Below are positions 46,845 to 57,285 of a DNA stretch of 64,000 nucleotides, piece after piece. The DNA is from Hanleya hanleyi (Eukaryota > Mollusca > Polyplacophora > Lepidopleurida > Hanleyidae), in NCBI GenBank assembly GCA_036873755.1, contig JAVTVY010020406.1, forward strand, positions 1 to 64,000. Direction: 5' to 3'. A model generated the notes under the pieces. That model ran no database searches. It was not told the origin of the DNA and saw nothing but the letters and a program-made list of their open reading frames with translations. Made by a program: the position numbers and the translations under genes. Each line of letters starts with the position of its first letter. The stretch's first letter is position 1.

Positions 46845-47126
46845 TCAAGTTGCATACCAATCTGTATTCAACAAACGACCTCTCCGAATCCTGTCGTCGT
46901 CGAGTTCCACGTTGTCAGAGTGGTTGTCACTGTCAGAATCGGAGCCGTACGGCTCAAATTGATAGGGCTGAATTCCGCCGTTGGTCTGCAAACAACTGTT
47001 AATTTGCCCGTCATCATCCTCCTCTATGTCTGTTTCATCTTCTTGGCGAAAAATATTTCCATCTAAGCAGCTGATATCGCTCGAATCGACATCTGAACCG
47101 GAGCTCTGACTGCACTCGTTTTCCAT
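46845..47126 (-). CDS. YQFEP (P2X7 ballast-like) protein fragment of Kolobok-2
   Basis: The ATG at 47126 lies about 205 bp inside the right end. The protein starts with a Ser/Asp/Glu-rich segment, then GGIQPYQFEP, another acidic stretch and RGRLLNTDW. The family continues with a WCTCGHC-type Cys cluster, but here the frame runs into NTDWYAT and a stop at 46845, which I read as a deletion junction. It is equivalent to exon 1 of the gene at 14571 in position, orientation relative to the THAP gene, and composition. Confidence 0.65.
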   Translation of the reverse strand: MENECSQSSGSDVDSSDISCLDGNIFRQEDETDIEEDDDGQINSCLQTNGGIQPYQFEPYGSDSDSDNHSDNVELDDDRIRRGRLLNTDWYAT

Positions 47127-47162
47127 GTTATCCGCTGTTTTTTCTCAGGCAACTTCCCTGCG

Positions 47163-47170
47163 TGACGTCA
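47163..47170. promoter_or_regulatory. TGACGTCA upstream of Kolobok-2 YQFEP gene
   Basis: A perfect octamer 37 bp before the ATG at 47126 on the minus strand. Confidence 0.5.
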
Positions 47171-47332
47171 TCAAGCCAGCTGTGAAAGTGTGAAAAAGCC
47201 CACTTTGCTCCCATATTACGTGTGTTTCTGATCAGATTAGAATTTTTTCAATATTTTTTTCATACAAAGTGAAGTATGAACTATGATTTTTAAGGATTTT
47301 TAGACCAAAAAAAATTCCGTTTGGGTTGACCT

Positions 47333-47996
47333 TTAAAAGATTGATGAAAGGTTTATTTGAGGCAGTGCCTCCTCGTCCTCGATATACACATATGTGGGAC
47401 GTTAGTTTAGTTTTAAACTATCTGAGAAATTGTGAGCCATTTGAAAGTATAACTTTGAAATGTTTAACATTCAAGCTAGTAGCTTTAGTAGCTTTGGTTA
47501 CAGCACAAAGAGTGCAGACATTAAAAGCACTGACAATATCCAATATGGTTGCTTCTCCATGTAGAGAGAAAGTTATTTTTCTCATTGATAACTTGTTGAA
47601 GACTACATCAAGACTACATCCCAACCAGTGGAGCTTAAGAAATACACTGATCGTAGACTATGTGTTGTTCGAACTCTATTCGAATATTTACGGAGAACTC
47701 CTAATAGAAAGGATAATCAACTGTTCGTTTCCTTTAAGACATTTAAGCCAGTGTCTACAGCCACTATTTCAAGATGGCTAACTTCAGTTCTGTCTGTATC
47801 AGGCGTTAATATTTCTTTGTTCAGAGCCCATTCATATAGAGGGGCTTCAACGTCTGCAGTTGCCAGACGAGACATTTCCGTTGAGGATATTATGAAGGTA
47901 GCAGACCGGAAGTCGGCTAGAACTTTCAGAGTGTTTTATAACAAACCTAGTCAACATGATAAAGAGAATCGATTCCCCGAAATTGTATTGTCATAA
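47333..47996 (+). pseudogene. DIRS tyrosine recombinase, catalytic part
   Basis: Continues from 45465 with RLMKGLFEAVPPRPRYTHMW. It shows the first catalytic Arg in VTAQRVQTLKALT, then after a frameshift near 47615 RRLCVVRTLFEYL, the HxxR box in LFRAHSYRGASTSAV and the nucleophilic Tyr in ARTFRVFYNKP, ending at 47996. The frameshift corresponds to a small deletion compared with the duplicate at 50783-51247, whose frame is open. Confidence 0.9.
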
Positions 47997-48164
47997 ATCT
48001 ATGTGAACCATTTGTTGTGATACACAATACATACGTAATACATGTTTGACAGTTTCAACGGGCGTATTGTTATAAGTATATCAACATGTATGCCATTCAC
48101 TGATTGATACATAAAGGTTGTTGCACAAGACGTTAATACTGCGCGTCTGTTGTCAGTTCTTTGA

Positions 48165-48533
48165 AGATGCAATGTGACCCCGAAAGGCCAGGCCAATGCG
48201 AAAAAGAATCCCCCCTCTCATACCATATCTCTGATGTGCAGGATGAGAGGGATTCTTTTAGCATTACACGGCCTTTCGGCCTTGAGGGGTCATATCCCAC
48301 TCTGTCTGGGATAAATAGGGTTCTAAATGAACGTTGACATAGTCTGCCCTCCCTGGACTACTTCCAACAGGCGGACTAATTTGAAAAGATGGTGTGTTAG
48401 AGGCAAACAGACCTTATATAGGTAAGGGACTATTTTCTTGTCTATGAAGATCACGTGCCGATGGATTACTTGATAATGCTAAAAGAATCCCTCTCCTCCT
48501 GCACATCAGAGATGCTGGTATGAGAGGGGGGAT
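48165..48533. repeat. DIRS internal complementary region and right inverted terminal repeat
   Basis: 48165-48205 is the complement of the extreme left end (GCAATGTGACCCCGAAAGGC). 48206-48265 is the complement of the extreme right end. The right ITR spans about 48380-48533 and mirrors 12512-12655 in TTAGAGGCAAACAG, GACTATTTTCTTGTCTATGA and AGATCACGTGCCGATGGA. This is the diagnostic split-inverted-repeat layout of DIRS1-like elements. Confidence 0.85.
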
Positions 48534-49695
48534 TATGCTGTATTGGCTGAGCTGTTGAAACACCCTCCATTTCCTAGCTCTGACATACTGCATCACTGTC
48601 GAATTATGGGTACCATGACAGAGTGATAGATCACAGTCAGTGAAGGTTCCTGATTTACATTGAATGTCATTATTGCCGAAGTAGTATTAGCAGCATTTTA
48701 CAACAATTCGCTGACTTACAGAGAAAAATTATAGTGAAAGGTATTTATTTTTTGTTGTTTGGCATTTTTATTTGCTGGCATTGTTTCAGATAGAATACAG
48801 CAGCCCAATTCATACAATCAGGAATAAAAAGGGGATTAAAGTCTTCATGTTCAAACTTTCATAGAGAATATAAAAGTGGCAATTTGACATTTTATTTTTA
48901 TTAGAATTTTTAATGTCGGTAGGGCCATGAAACGCAAATAAAGTTGGTGTTGCCTGGCACAGGGTTTTTGCCCATTGGTGAAGAAATCCCTTCTCAGAGG
49001 CAGTTCTACCAGGGATGATTCCTGATTGCTCATCCTCCAGGGGTATGTGCCCCACCCCCTGTCCCATCCTAAAAAAATTGCCACTACTAATAGAGGTTGT
49101 GCCCAAATTGGGGAGATCTAAAGCCCTGTGAGTACCAAATTATGTGTTACAAAATTATCTGGGGAAATGCTCTTTGCCCGTGTTTCACACGAGCTTTCAT
49201 TTGGATTACAAATTCATTAATGTGACATTTGGACCTTGATACTTTTAATAATAGTAGGTCAACAAAAACCTCTAGAACATCGCTCATGCTAATATTCTGA
49301 GAGTGCGCCCTAATTCCACCCCAACTGTGCCCTATCTGCATCCTATTGACTGCACAATAGCATGTTATCTGATTAGTCAAAACTGTCACGGACTCACGTG
49401 ACCTTTATCTTATTGGCTGATATTAACAAAAGAAATGCAGAGATATTGGTTTTCAAAAAAAAACATTTTACATTTGAAGAGTTCATGGCCATTTAACAGG
49501 ATTTTGGTGAGTGTTTTGTATCTGTTGTTTAGCCAGTGGGTAATGTAATGGGGTTTCAAGTGTTTGTAGAAGAAATTTGAAGACAAAAACACAAGGAAGA
49601 GTGAGTAAAAGTGCCAGATGCCTCCTGATGTACCAAATCTACAGGAATTGACTCTAGTACATATTATTTTCCTATAAATGTAATTCAAACCATGA
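48534..49695. other. presumed 5' region of the Penelope-like element (unit A)
   Basis: Repeated almost exactly in unit B (51778-52949). No protein family recognised. It contains a GCCCAAATTGGGGAG quasi-palindrome at 49099 and AT-rich sequence. Confidence 0.4.
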
Positions 49696-50760
49696 TTGTA
49701 CATTGTAGATGAGGACATGAACCCCATTTATTTCCACGTAACTGGTAAGTCATATTCTGTTAATTCTTATGTTGATCTCAGTTGTTCTAATACAAACTGT
49801 ATTTATCTAATTTCCTGTAAGAAATGTGGTCAACAGTATGTTGGCAAGATCAGCCAAAGATTCCATCAGAGGGTGAATGGTCACAGAAAATCCATTAGGA
49901 AAAAACCATTGTTTATAGGCAAACATTATTTTGGTCCCAACCATGGCTGGGACAACTTCGGTATCCAGAATAAAGACATAGTCTACCCATCTACCAAGGA
50001 TTCCCCCTTTGGATTTGAGAGAAAAATCCCAGATGCTGGACCTTGGGTCAGTATCTCCGTATGGTCTAACTGAAAGGTTTCGGCAATGTTACAAACCGCC
50101 ATTCAAATACATCCAATATTACCCAGCCACTTAAGTCCCATCAACGGAGACACCGCAGCGATGGTCATGATGGTTAGAGAAAGTTTAATATTGCGTTGAT
50201 TCACGATCATATCGCTTTAAATTATTTTGTGGGTTTAATTAACACACCCAACAGTTTACATAGCTTGTGTACAGTCCTATATGCGTTACCTCTGAGAGTT
50301 TTAAACCATATTGCCAGAGATATACAACGATCTGTGTCTTCAGGAAACATTATATCACCCACAATCACTAAAGTTTGTCAAGATATAGAGTGTTATTGAT
50401 TGTATGGTCCAGTGAATATAATCGAAACATCCGAAGCCCTGTGTTTCTTGAAACTCGACTACTTGGATAAAGGACTGGACATTATTAATTTACCACGAAT
50501 CCTGAATGCAGCGCTGCACTAAACTATTTTAAGTTCACAGAACCTCCTTGCATTTCATAAAAGTATACTAAATCTATAGCCACCAAAATATTCAATTACT
50601 CTAATGCTGTCAAGGAGTTTGACTGGAGCTTATATACGTTTGGAGGCTATGGTTGTGCTTGTGAATCATCGAACTATACACCATGCAAGCATGTTGTGAC
50701 TGGTGACCTTGATATACTGAGTGATGAGAACCTAAACTACTCCCGATGAAGGGACCTAAA
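49696..50760 (+). pseudogene. Penelope-like GIY-YIG module and linker, unit A
   Basis: The frame from 49711 reads NTNCIYLISCKKCGQQYVGK, then RFHQRVNGHRKSI, GKHYF and HGWDNFGIQNKD. This is the Cys-rich GIY-YIG endonuclease of Penelope-like elements (Y-L-I...QYVG, Arg and His, GKHFxxxGH). The Glu-containing segment follows as FGFERKIPDAGP. The second frame carries TERFGNV and, from 50196, HDHIALNYF and LYALPLRVLNHIARDIQRSV. Further on, AVKEFDWSLYTFGGYGCACE and HVVTGDLDILSDENL are the domain that precedes the RT in this group. The module lies upstream of RT sequence, a permuted order compared with canonical Penelope. Unit A is cut off by the duplication junction at 50839. Confidence 0.8.
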
Positions 50761-50782
50761 TACAGAGAGCCGAGAAAAACAA

Positions 50783-51247
50783 TTGAAGGCGGACCAGAAG
50801 ATAGCCCTGACTGCACTGGAAGTGTATGTTATTGAGTGGTTGAAGACTACATCAAGGAACCGTAGTTCCCAGCCAGTGGAGCTTAAGAAATACACTGATC
50901 GTAGACTATGTGTTGTTCGAACTCTATTCGAATATTTACGGAGAACTCGTCCTAATAGAAAGGATAATCAGCTGTTCGTTTCCTTTAAGACATTTAAGCC
51001 AGTGTCTACAGCCACTATTTCAAGATGGCTAACTTCAGTTCTGTCTGTATCAGGCGTTAATATTTCTTTGTTCAGAGCCCATTCATATAGAGGGGCTTCA
51101 ACGTCTGCAGTTGCCAGACGAGACATTTCCGTTGAGGATATTATGAAGGTAGCAGACCGGAAGTCGGCTAGAACTTTCAGAGTGTTTTATAACAAACCTA
51201 GTCAACATGATAAAGAGAATCGATTCCCCGAAATTGTATTGTCATAA
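50783..51247 (+). pseudogene. chimeric ORF: Penelope linker fused in frame to DIRS recombinase C-terminus
   Basis: KADQKIALTALEVYVIEW is Penelope sequence, repeated at 54040-54092. From LKTTSRN onward the frame is DIRS recombinase. The join is exactly the duplication boundary (50839/50840). The frame stays open through the HxxR box (FRAHSYRG) and the Tyr (FRVFYNKP) to the stop at 51245. The first catalytic Arg and the N-terminal half are missing, so recombinase activity is unlikely. There is no evidence it is expressed. Confidence 0.8.
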
Positions 51248-54092
51248 ACCTATGTGAACCATTTGTTGTGATACACAATACATACGTAATACATGTTTGA
51301 CAGTTTCAACGGGCGTATTGTTATAAGTATATCAACATGTGTGCCATTCACTGATTGATACATAAAGGTTGTTGCACAAGACGTTAATACTGCGCGTCTG
51401 TTGTCAGTTCTTTGAAGACGCAATGTGACCCCGAAAGGCCAGGCCAATGCGAAAAAGAATCCCCCCTCTCATACCATATCTCTGATGTGCAGGATGAGAG
51501 GGATTCTTTTAGCATTACACGGCCTTTCGGCCTTGAGGGGTCATATCCCACTCTGTCTGGGATAAATAGGGTTCTAAATGAACGTTGACATAGTCTGCCC
51601 TCCCTGGACTACTTCCAACAGGCGGACTAATTTGAAAAGATGGTGTGTTAGAGGCAAACAGGCCTTATATAGGCAAGGGACTATTTTCTTGTCTATGAAG
51701 ATCACGTGCCGATGGATTACTTGATAATGCTAAAAGAATCCCTCTCCTCCTGCACATCAGAGATGCTGGTATGAGAGGGGGGATTATGCTGTATTGGCTG
51801 AGCTGTTGAAACACCCTCCATTTCCTAGCTCTGACATACTGCATCACTGTCGAATTATGGGTACCATGGCAGAGTGATAGATCACAGTCAGTGAAGGTTC
51901 CTGATTTACAATGAATGTCATTATTGCCTAAGTAGTATTAGCAGCAGTTTACAACAACAATTCACTGACTTACAGAGAAAAATTATACTGAAAGGTATTT
52001 ATTTTTTGTTGTTTGGCATTTTTATTTGCTGGCATTGTTTCAGATAGAATACAGCAGCCTAATTCATACAATCAGGAATAAAAAGGGGGTTAAAGTCTTC
52101 ATGTTCAAACTTTCATAGAGAATATAAAAGTGGCAATTTGACATTTTATTTTTATTAGAATTTTTAATGTCGGTAGGCCCATGAAACGCAAATAAAGTTG
52201 GTGTTGCCTGACACTGGGTTTTGCCCATTGGTCAAGAAATCCCTTCTCAGAGGCAGTTCTACCAGGGATGATTCCTGATTGCTCATCTTCCAGGGGTATG
52301 TGCCCCACTCCCTGTCCCATCCTAAAAAAAATGTCACCACTAATAGAGGTTGTGCCCAAATTGGGGAGATCTAAAGCCCTGTGAGTACCAAATTATGTGT
52401 TACAAAATTATCTGGGGAAATGCTCTTTGCCCGTGTTTCACACGAGCTTTCATTTGGACTACAAATTCATTAATGTGACATTTGGACCTTGATACTTTTA
52501 ATAATAGTATGTCAACAAAAACCTCTAGAACATCGCTCATGCTAATATTCTGAGAGTGCGCCCTAATTCCACCCCAACTGTGCCCTATCTGCATCCTATT
52601 GACTGCACAATAGCATGTTATCTGATTAGTCAAAACTGTCACGGACTCACGTGACCTTTATCTTATTGGCTGATATTAACAAAAGAAATGCAGAGATATT
52701 GGTTTTCAAAAAAAAAACATTTTACATTTGAAGAGTTCATGGCCATTTAACAGGATTTTGGTGAGTGTTTTGTATCTGTTGTTTAGCCAGTGGGTAATGT
52801 AATGGGTTTTCAAGTGTTTGTAGAAGAAATTTGAAGACAAAAACACAAGGAAGAGTGAGTAAAAGTGCCAGATGCCTCCTGATGTACCAAATCTACAGGA
52901 GTTGACTCTAGTACATATTATTTTCCTATAAATGTAATTCAAACCATGATTGTACATTGTAGATGAGGACATGAACCCCATTTATTTCCACGTAACTGGT
53001 AAGTCATATTCTGTTAATTCTTATGTTGATCTCAGTTGTTCTAATACAAACTGTATTTATCTAATTTCCTGTAAGAAATGTGGTCAACAGTATGTTGGCA
53101 AGATCAGCCAAAGACTCCATCAGAGGGTGAATGGTCACAGAAAATCCATTAGGAAAAAACAATTGCTTATAGGCAAACATTATTTTGATCCCAACCATGG
53201 CTGGGGCAACTTCGGTATCCAGAATAAAGACATAGTCTACCCATCTGCCAAGGATTCCCCCTTTGGATTTGAGAGAAAAATCCCAGATGCTGGACCTTGG
53301 GTCAGTATCTCCGTATGGTCTAACTGAAAGGTTTCGGCAATGTTACAAACCGCCATTCAAATACATCCAATATTACCCAGCCACTTAAGCCCCATCAACG
53401 GAGACACCGCAGCGATGGTCATGATGGTTGGAGAAAGTTTAATATTGCATTGATTCACGATCATATCGCTTTAAATTATTTAGTGGGTTTAGCTAACACA
53501 CCCAACAGTATACATAGCTTGTGTACAGTCCTATATGCGTTACCTCGGAGAGTTTTAAACCATATTGCCAGAGATATACAACGATCTGTGTCTTCAGGAA
53601 ACATTATATTACCCACAATCACTAAGTTTGTCAAGATATAGAGTGTTATTGATTGTATGGTCCAGTGAATATAATCGAAACATCCGAAGCCCTGTGTTTC
53701 TTGAAACTCGACTACTTGGATAAAGGACTGGACATTATTAATTTACCATGAATCCTGAATGCAGCGCTGCACTAAACTATTTTAAATTCACAGAACCTCC
53801 TTGCATTTCATAAAAGTATACTAAATCTATAGCCACCAAAATATTCAATTACTCTAATGCTGTCAAGGAGTTTGACTGGAGTTTATACACGTTTAGAGGC
53901 TATGGTTGTGCTTGTGAATCATCGAACTATACACCATGCAGGCATTTTGTGACTGGTGACCTTGATATACTGAGTGATGAGAACCTAAACTACTCCCGAT
54001 GAAGGCACCTGAATACAGAGAGCCGAGAAAAAAAATTAAAGGCGGACCAGAAGATAGTCCTGACTGCACTGGAAGTGTATGTTATTGAGTGG
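50840..54092. repeat. 3.25-kb tandem duplication, unit B
   Basis: Second copy of 47596-50839. It retains three extra bases in the recombinase frame (GAACTCGTCCTAATAG) that unit A lacks. It continues into the rest of the Penelope-like element after 54092. Confidence 0.9.
52950..54060 (+). pseudogene. Penelope-like GIY-YIG module and linker, unit B
   Basis: Near-identical to 49696-50760 (QYVGKISQRLHQRVNGHRKS; HIARDIQRSVSSG). Here it is still joined to downstream RT sequence, so the element reads GIY-YIG, linker, RT in 5'-3' order. Confidence 0.8.
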
Positions 54093-56820
54093 TCAATGCG
54101 AGAAAGAGTTGAACCTACAATACTCGCTAACTGGCTGGACCTCACCAAGAGCAAGGTCGTTGAAACAATCCGCGATATTGACAGTAGTACCCTTCCCCAA
54201 GCAAAAACAAGTACTGAGAAACCTCAGTTCGCAAGAAGTTCTGGCAAATCTTCAGAGTAAATTCGTCATTGTACCAGCAGACAAAGCTTCAAATAATAGA
54301 ATATTCATATGTAAATATTACTATTACCAGGTGCTGGTTAAGGAGTTGAGTATAGGCACACCATCGCCGAATATGTCTACTTACTCCCAAACAGCATTTA
54401 TTCTGAGAGATTTAGTTAACAACAATAAAATGTTTCTCAAGGAAAGAAGTATTTGTATTCCAACCACTCATAACGATATACCGAAAGTGTACTGGACTCC
54501 CAAGATTCATAACTGGTTCTAGAAGCTTCTTTCAACCCGGTTGTCGAGGGCCCTTCAGCAGGTAAAAGCATTTTGGGAAAGGTATTGCGCCACTATTTCT
54601 AAGAACTCTCGCATTTAATGCATGTGGGTATTAAAAAAATGTCATTCGGAAGAACTTGATGCTAAAGGTCGCATACCGTATGTATATGTATCCACGTGAC
54701 ATTTCTCGACTCGCTATACTACAATCCCTCATCAGGACCATATTGTCCGTCTTAGTTCATTTATAGTATCAGTTTTCAAGAAAACTGATCGCCGATATAT
54801 TAATGTTATAACCCATGAAGCATTATTTAGCTCTACTGCTTACAAGGGATATCATTCATGGGATGTTTCTTTGTTTATAGAGTTGCTCGGATTTCTCATT
54901 AATATTATCTATGTGAAATTTGGCAATGCAATATATCAACAGATATTCCAATGGATACTAATTGTGCATCCCTTTTGACTGACCTTTTATCTGTTCTGTT
55001 ATGAATACGACTATATACAGACGCTTTCATAAACAGAATATTTCAAAGCCCGTTCCTTCTCATTCACCAAACGCTATATAGACGATCTTCTTGCTGTGGA
55101 TAATCGTTATATAAATGACGCAGTGAAGGATATATATCCACCTTCATTGGATTTGAAGGAAACTACAGATGATCCTAGCGACACATGTTACTTAACCCTA
55201 CCTGGCCTGGGGGGATGGGGGCACTTTCCGCCCCCCCCCCCCCGTTGGTTTTTTTGCTCGTATCTCCGGAACGACAAAAAAATGAGAGCTGAAACTCCGT
55301 GACTTTTGAAATTATCATATTGGGGTAATTTTGAGCCAATTTGCATGACCCTCCGAGCAGGGGATCATGGGTAAATTCAAAATGGCGTCCATTTGGGGGT
55401 ACCAGAAAAGTGATGTTTTGCCATTTTTCTTCAAAAATTATGCAAACATTCAGCATGTTGATTCGGCGCGATTCAATGCATTTTACTGAAACATATATCT
55501 TAGCATCACCAAAAAACACCCCCTGATATGTTCCCCCTCCCTCTCTTCCCCTATTAACCCTACCAGGCCTGGAGGAGGGGGGGGTGGGCAAAATGCCCCC
55601 CTACCAAACTTTCTGCGATATCTCCGGAACGCCAAAAAATGGAGAGCTGAAACTTCGTGACGTTAAAGGGTATCATATTGGGGTTATTTAGAGCCTATTT
55701 GCGTAACCTCACGAGTAGGGGATCATGGGAAAATTCAAAATGGCGGCCACGTGGGGTACCAGAAAGAATGATGTTTTCGTCATATTTCTTCAAAATTTTT
55801 GCTTTTCTGTATGGAAAAGTGGGTAAAACTTATTTTATTTCATATCAGATCATTATTTGCTAATTTATCATGCAGTTTTTGCGAAGAAAAATCTAAAGTT
55901 AAGATTTTGACCGAAAAATCGTCCAAAAATACTCTTTTTGAAAATGACGTCACAGTGACATGATAAATTGGGGCCATCTTGGATTCTTTTAAATTTTCTT
56001 GTAGGGCTTGACCCAAAGATATAGTGTGGTTAGTTTCAGCCCTCTAGCATTAGCGATAGCAAAAATATATAGGGGGGCACTTTCTGCTCTCCTACTACTC
56101 CACCTCCTCCACTTCACTCACTGCACAGCGGGTCTCATAGGTGTGGCACAGGATAGGGTGGGGCGAGAGACCTGGGGTTTTCGCTACCTGAGATTCCATG
56201 GGCCAGGCTTACACACTACAGTAGAATGGGTCGACTGCGCATGCGCGATGAGTAGTGCGCGATGAGTAGTATAGAAAGGGCACACGATCTCCCTATCCCT
56301 ATAGGTGTGGCGCGGGATAGAGTGGGGCGAGAGACCTGGGGTTTTCGCTACCTGAGATTCCATGGGCCAGGCTTACACACTACAGTGGAATGGGTCGACT
56401 GCGCATGCGCGATGAGTAGTGCGCGATGAGTAGTATAGAAAGGGCACGCGTTCTCCCTATTCCTATAAACTAACCCATGGGGGTGAATGAACCCATGGGC
56501 GGATGAGCACTCGTATCTATAAAAGTGAAGCGGCATTCTCTCTCGTCGACTTTTCGACAAAAGAGATGATTACAATTTCGACATCGTAAACTATCCCTAT
56601 CTGGAGAGTAATATACCAGAGGGACCTGCATATGGCGTATACTTATCTCGCCTAGTAGGATTTGCTAGATCCTGTGTTAAATGTGACGATTTTAATCAAA
56701 GTCACAAAACATTATTGCAGAAACTTGTAAAACAAGGCTATATCATCAAGCGTCTCCACTCTAAGTTTCTCAAATTGGCGATACATATCGCATGCTGATA
56801 GCAAAATACGAGTAAAGTGT
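54030..56820 (+). pseudogene. Penelope-like reverse transcriptase, interrupted
   Basis: Frames from 54060 give LTALEVYVIEWSMRERVEPT and LANWLDLTKSKVVETIRD. After a frameshift at about 54230 they give KFVIVPADKASNNRIFICKY, STYSQTAFILRDL and PKVYWTPKIHN. A decayed stretch (54520-55030) keeps fragments parallel to 1260-1830. FTKRYIDDLLAVDNRYINDA (YxDD) is at 55063-55120, followed by DIYPPSLDLKETTDD. At about 55193 the RT is broken by a 1.3-kb insertion and resumes at about 56512 (TRIYKSEAAF region) to IAKYE at 56818. Multiple frameshifts make it inactive. Closest in-window relative: 1196-2326. Confidence 0.85.
55194..56512. repeat. composite satellite-like insertion in the Penelope RT
   Basis: Two ~362-bp units start TTAACCCTACC(T/A)GGCCTGG (55193 and 55555). 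Each has a G-run, a C-run, ATCTCCGGAACG and GGATCATGGG(T/A)AAATTCAA. Next come two 164-bp units (56137 and 56301) with GGGGCGAGAGACCTGGGGTT and TCGACTGCGCATGCGCGATG. No transposase is seen; 3-4 codons of the RT appear lost at the insertion point. Confidence 0.75.
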
Positions 56821-57285
56821 GTCTATTTCCGCTTAACCCGGGGCTAGGGGCCCTATGAACCTATTTTTTCAAGATTCTCATAGTGTTCATATGAACAATC
56901 ACAATCAAAGCATGACAGATACATCATACTCTAGATAAAAACTTTACAACGTGTATCATATGGATTAAGAATACTGATCAGCGATACGGATTTGATATTT
57001 TTGGAACATCATGGTGTCTTGCTGGCATCATTGAAAACTGTTGACCGCATCTGTCTTGTAGGAAATTAGCCTAGTGTTATGTATACTATGATTTATCCTT
57101 TTAATTTGATGCTAATGTTATAATTTGAATTATTTGTTTGGGTTATAGGTGCGGAAAGTATTTAATGGACGAAGGCTGCACGCTTGTACCTGCAAAGTAA
57201 AATTAGACTTATTAGAGGAGGTAGATGCCAATATAGCATCTTTTACCTTATTTGCATCTCCAATTTATGTTTACTCCTCTGTTCC
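56821..57285. other. no recognisable feature
   Basis: AT-rich spacer after the truncated end of the Penelope copy. Confidence 0.35.

Larger units (their letters stand above)
45466..47332. mobile_element. Kolobok-2: 1,867-bp TTAA-flanked element
   Basis: The perfect 15-bp terminal inverted repeat AGGTCAACCCAAACG is flanked by TTAA duplications (45462-45465, 47333-47336), the target of Kolobok/piggyBac-type elements. It carries a THAP gene start (+) at one end and a YQFEP gene start (-) at the other, but no DDE domain. It looks like an internally deleted derivative of a Kolobok-1-like autonomous element. Its terminal sequences differ from Kolobok-1. Confidence 0.85.
12512..48533 (+). mobile_element. 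DIRS-type tyrosine-recombinase retroelement, split by nested insertions
   Basis: The ends carry split inverted repeats typical of DIRS. The left ITR (12512-12655) is repeated inverted at 48388-48480. An internal complementary region (48165-48290) contains the complement of the outermost left end (CCCCGAAAGGCCAGGCCAATG) joined to the complement of the outermost right end (CTCTGATGTGCAGGA). Between them, in order, lie a gag-like ORF, RT and RNase H, a downstream spacer domain and a tyrosine recombinase. The RT is interrupted at about 14342/43697 and the recombinase at 45466/47332 by DNA transposons. Without these insertions the element would be about 4.8 kb, the usual DIRS size. Confidence 0.85.
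47596..50839. repeat. 3.24-kb tandem duplication, unit A
   Basis: Starts at TTGAAGACTACATCAAG inside the DIRS recombinase, spans the DIRS 3' end and the 5' half of a Penelope-like element, and ends at GTTATTGAGTGG. Unit B follows immediately and differs by scattered point changes and small indels (well above 95% identical by eye). Confidence 0.9.
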
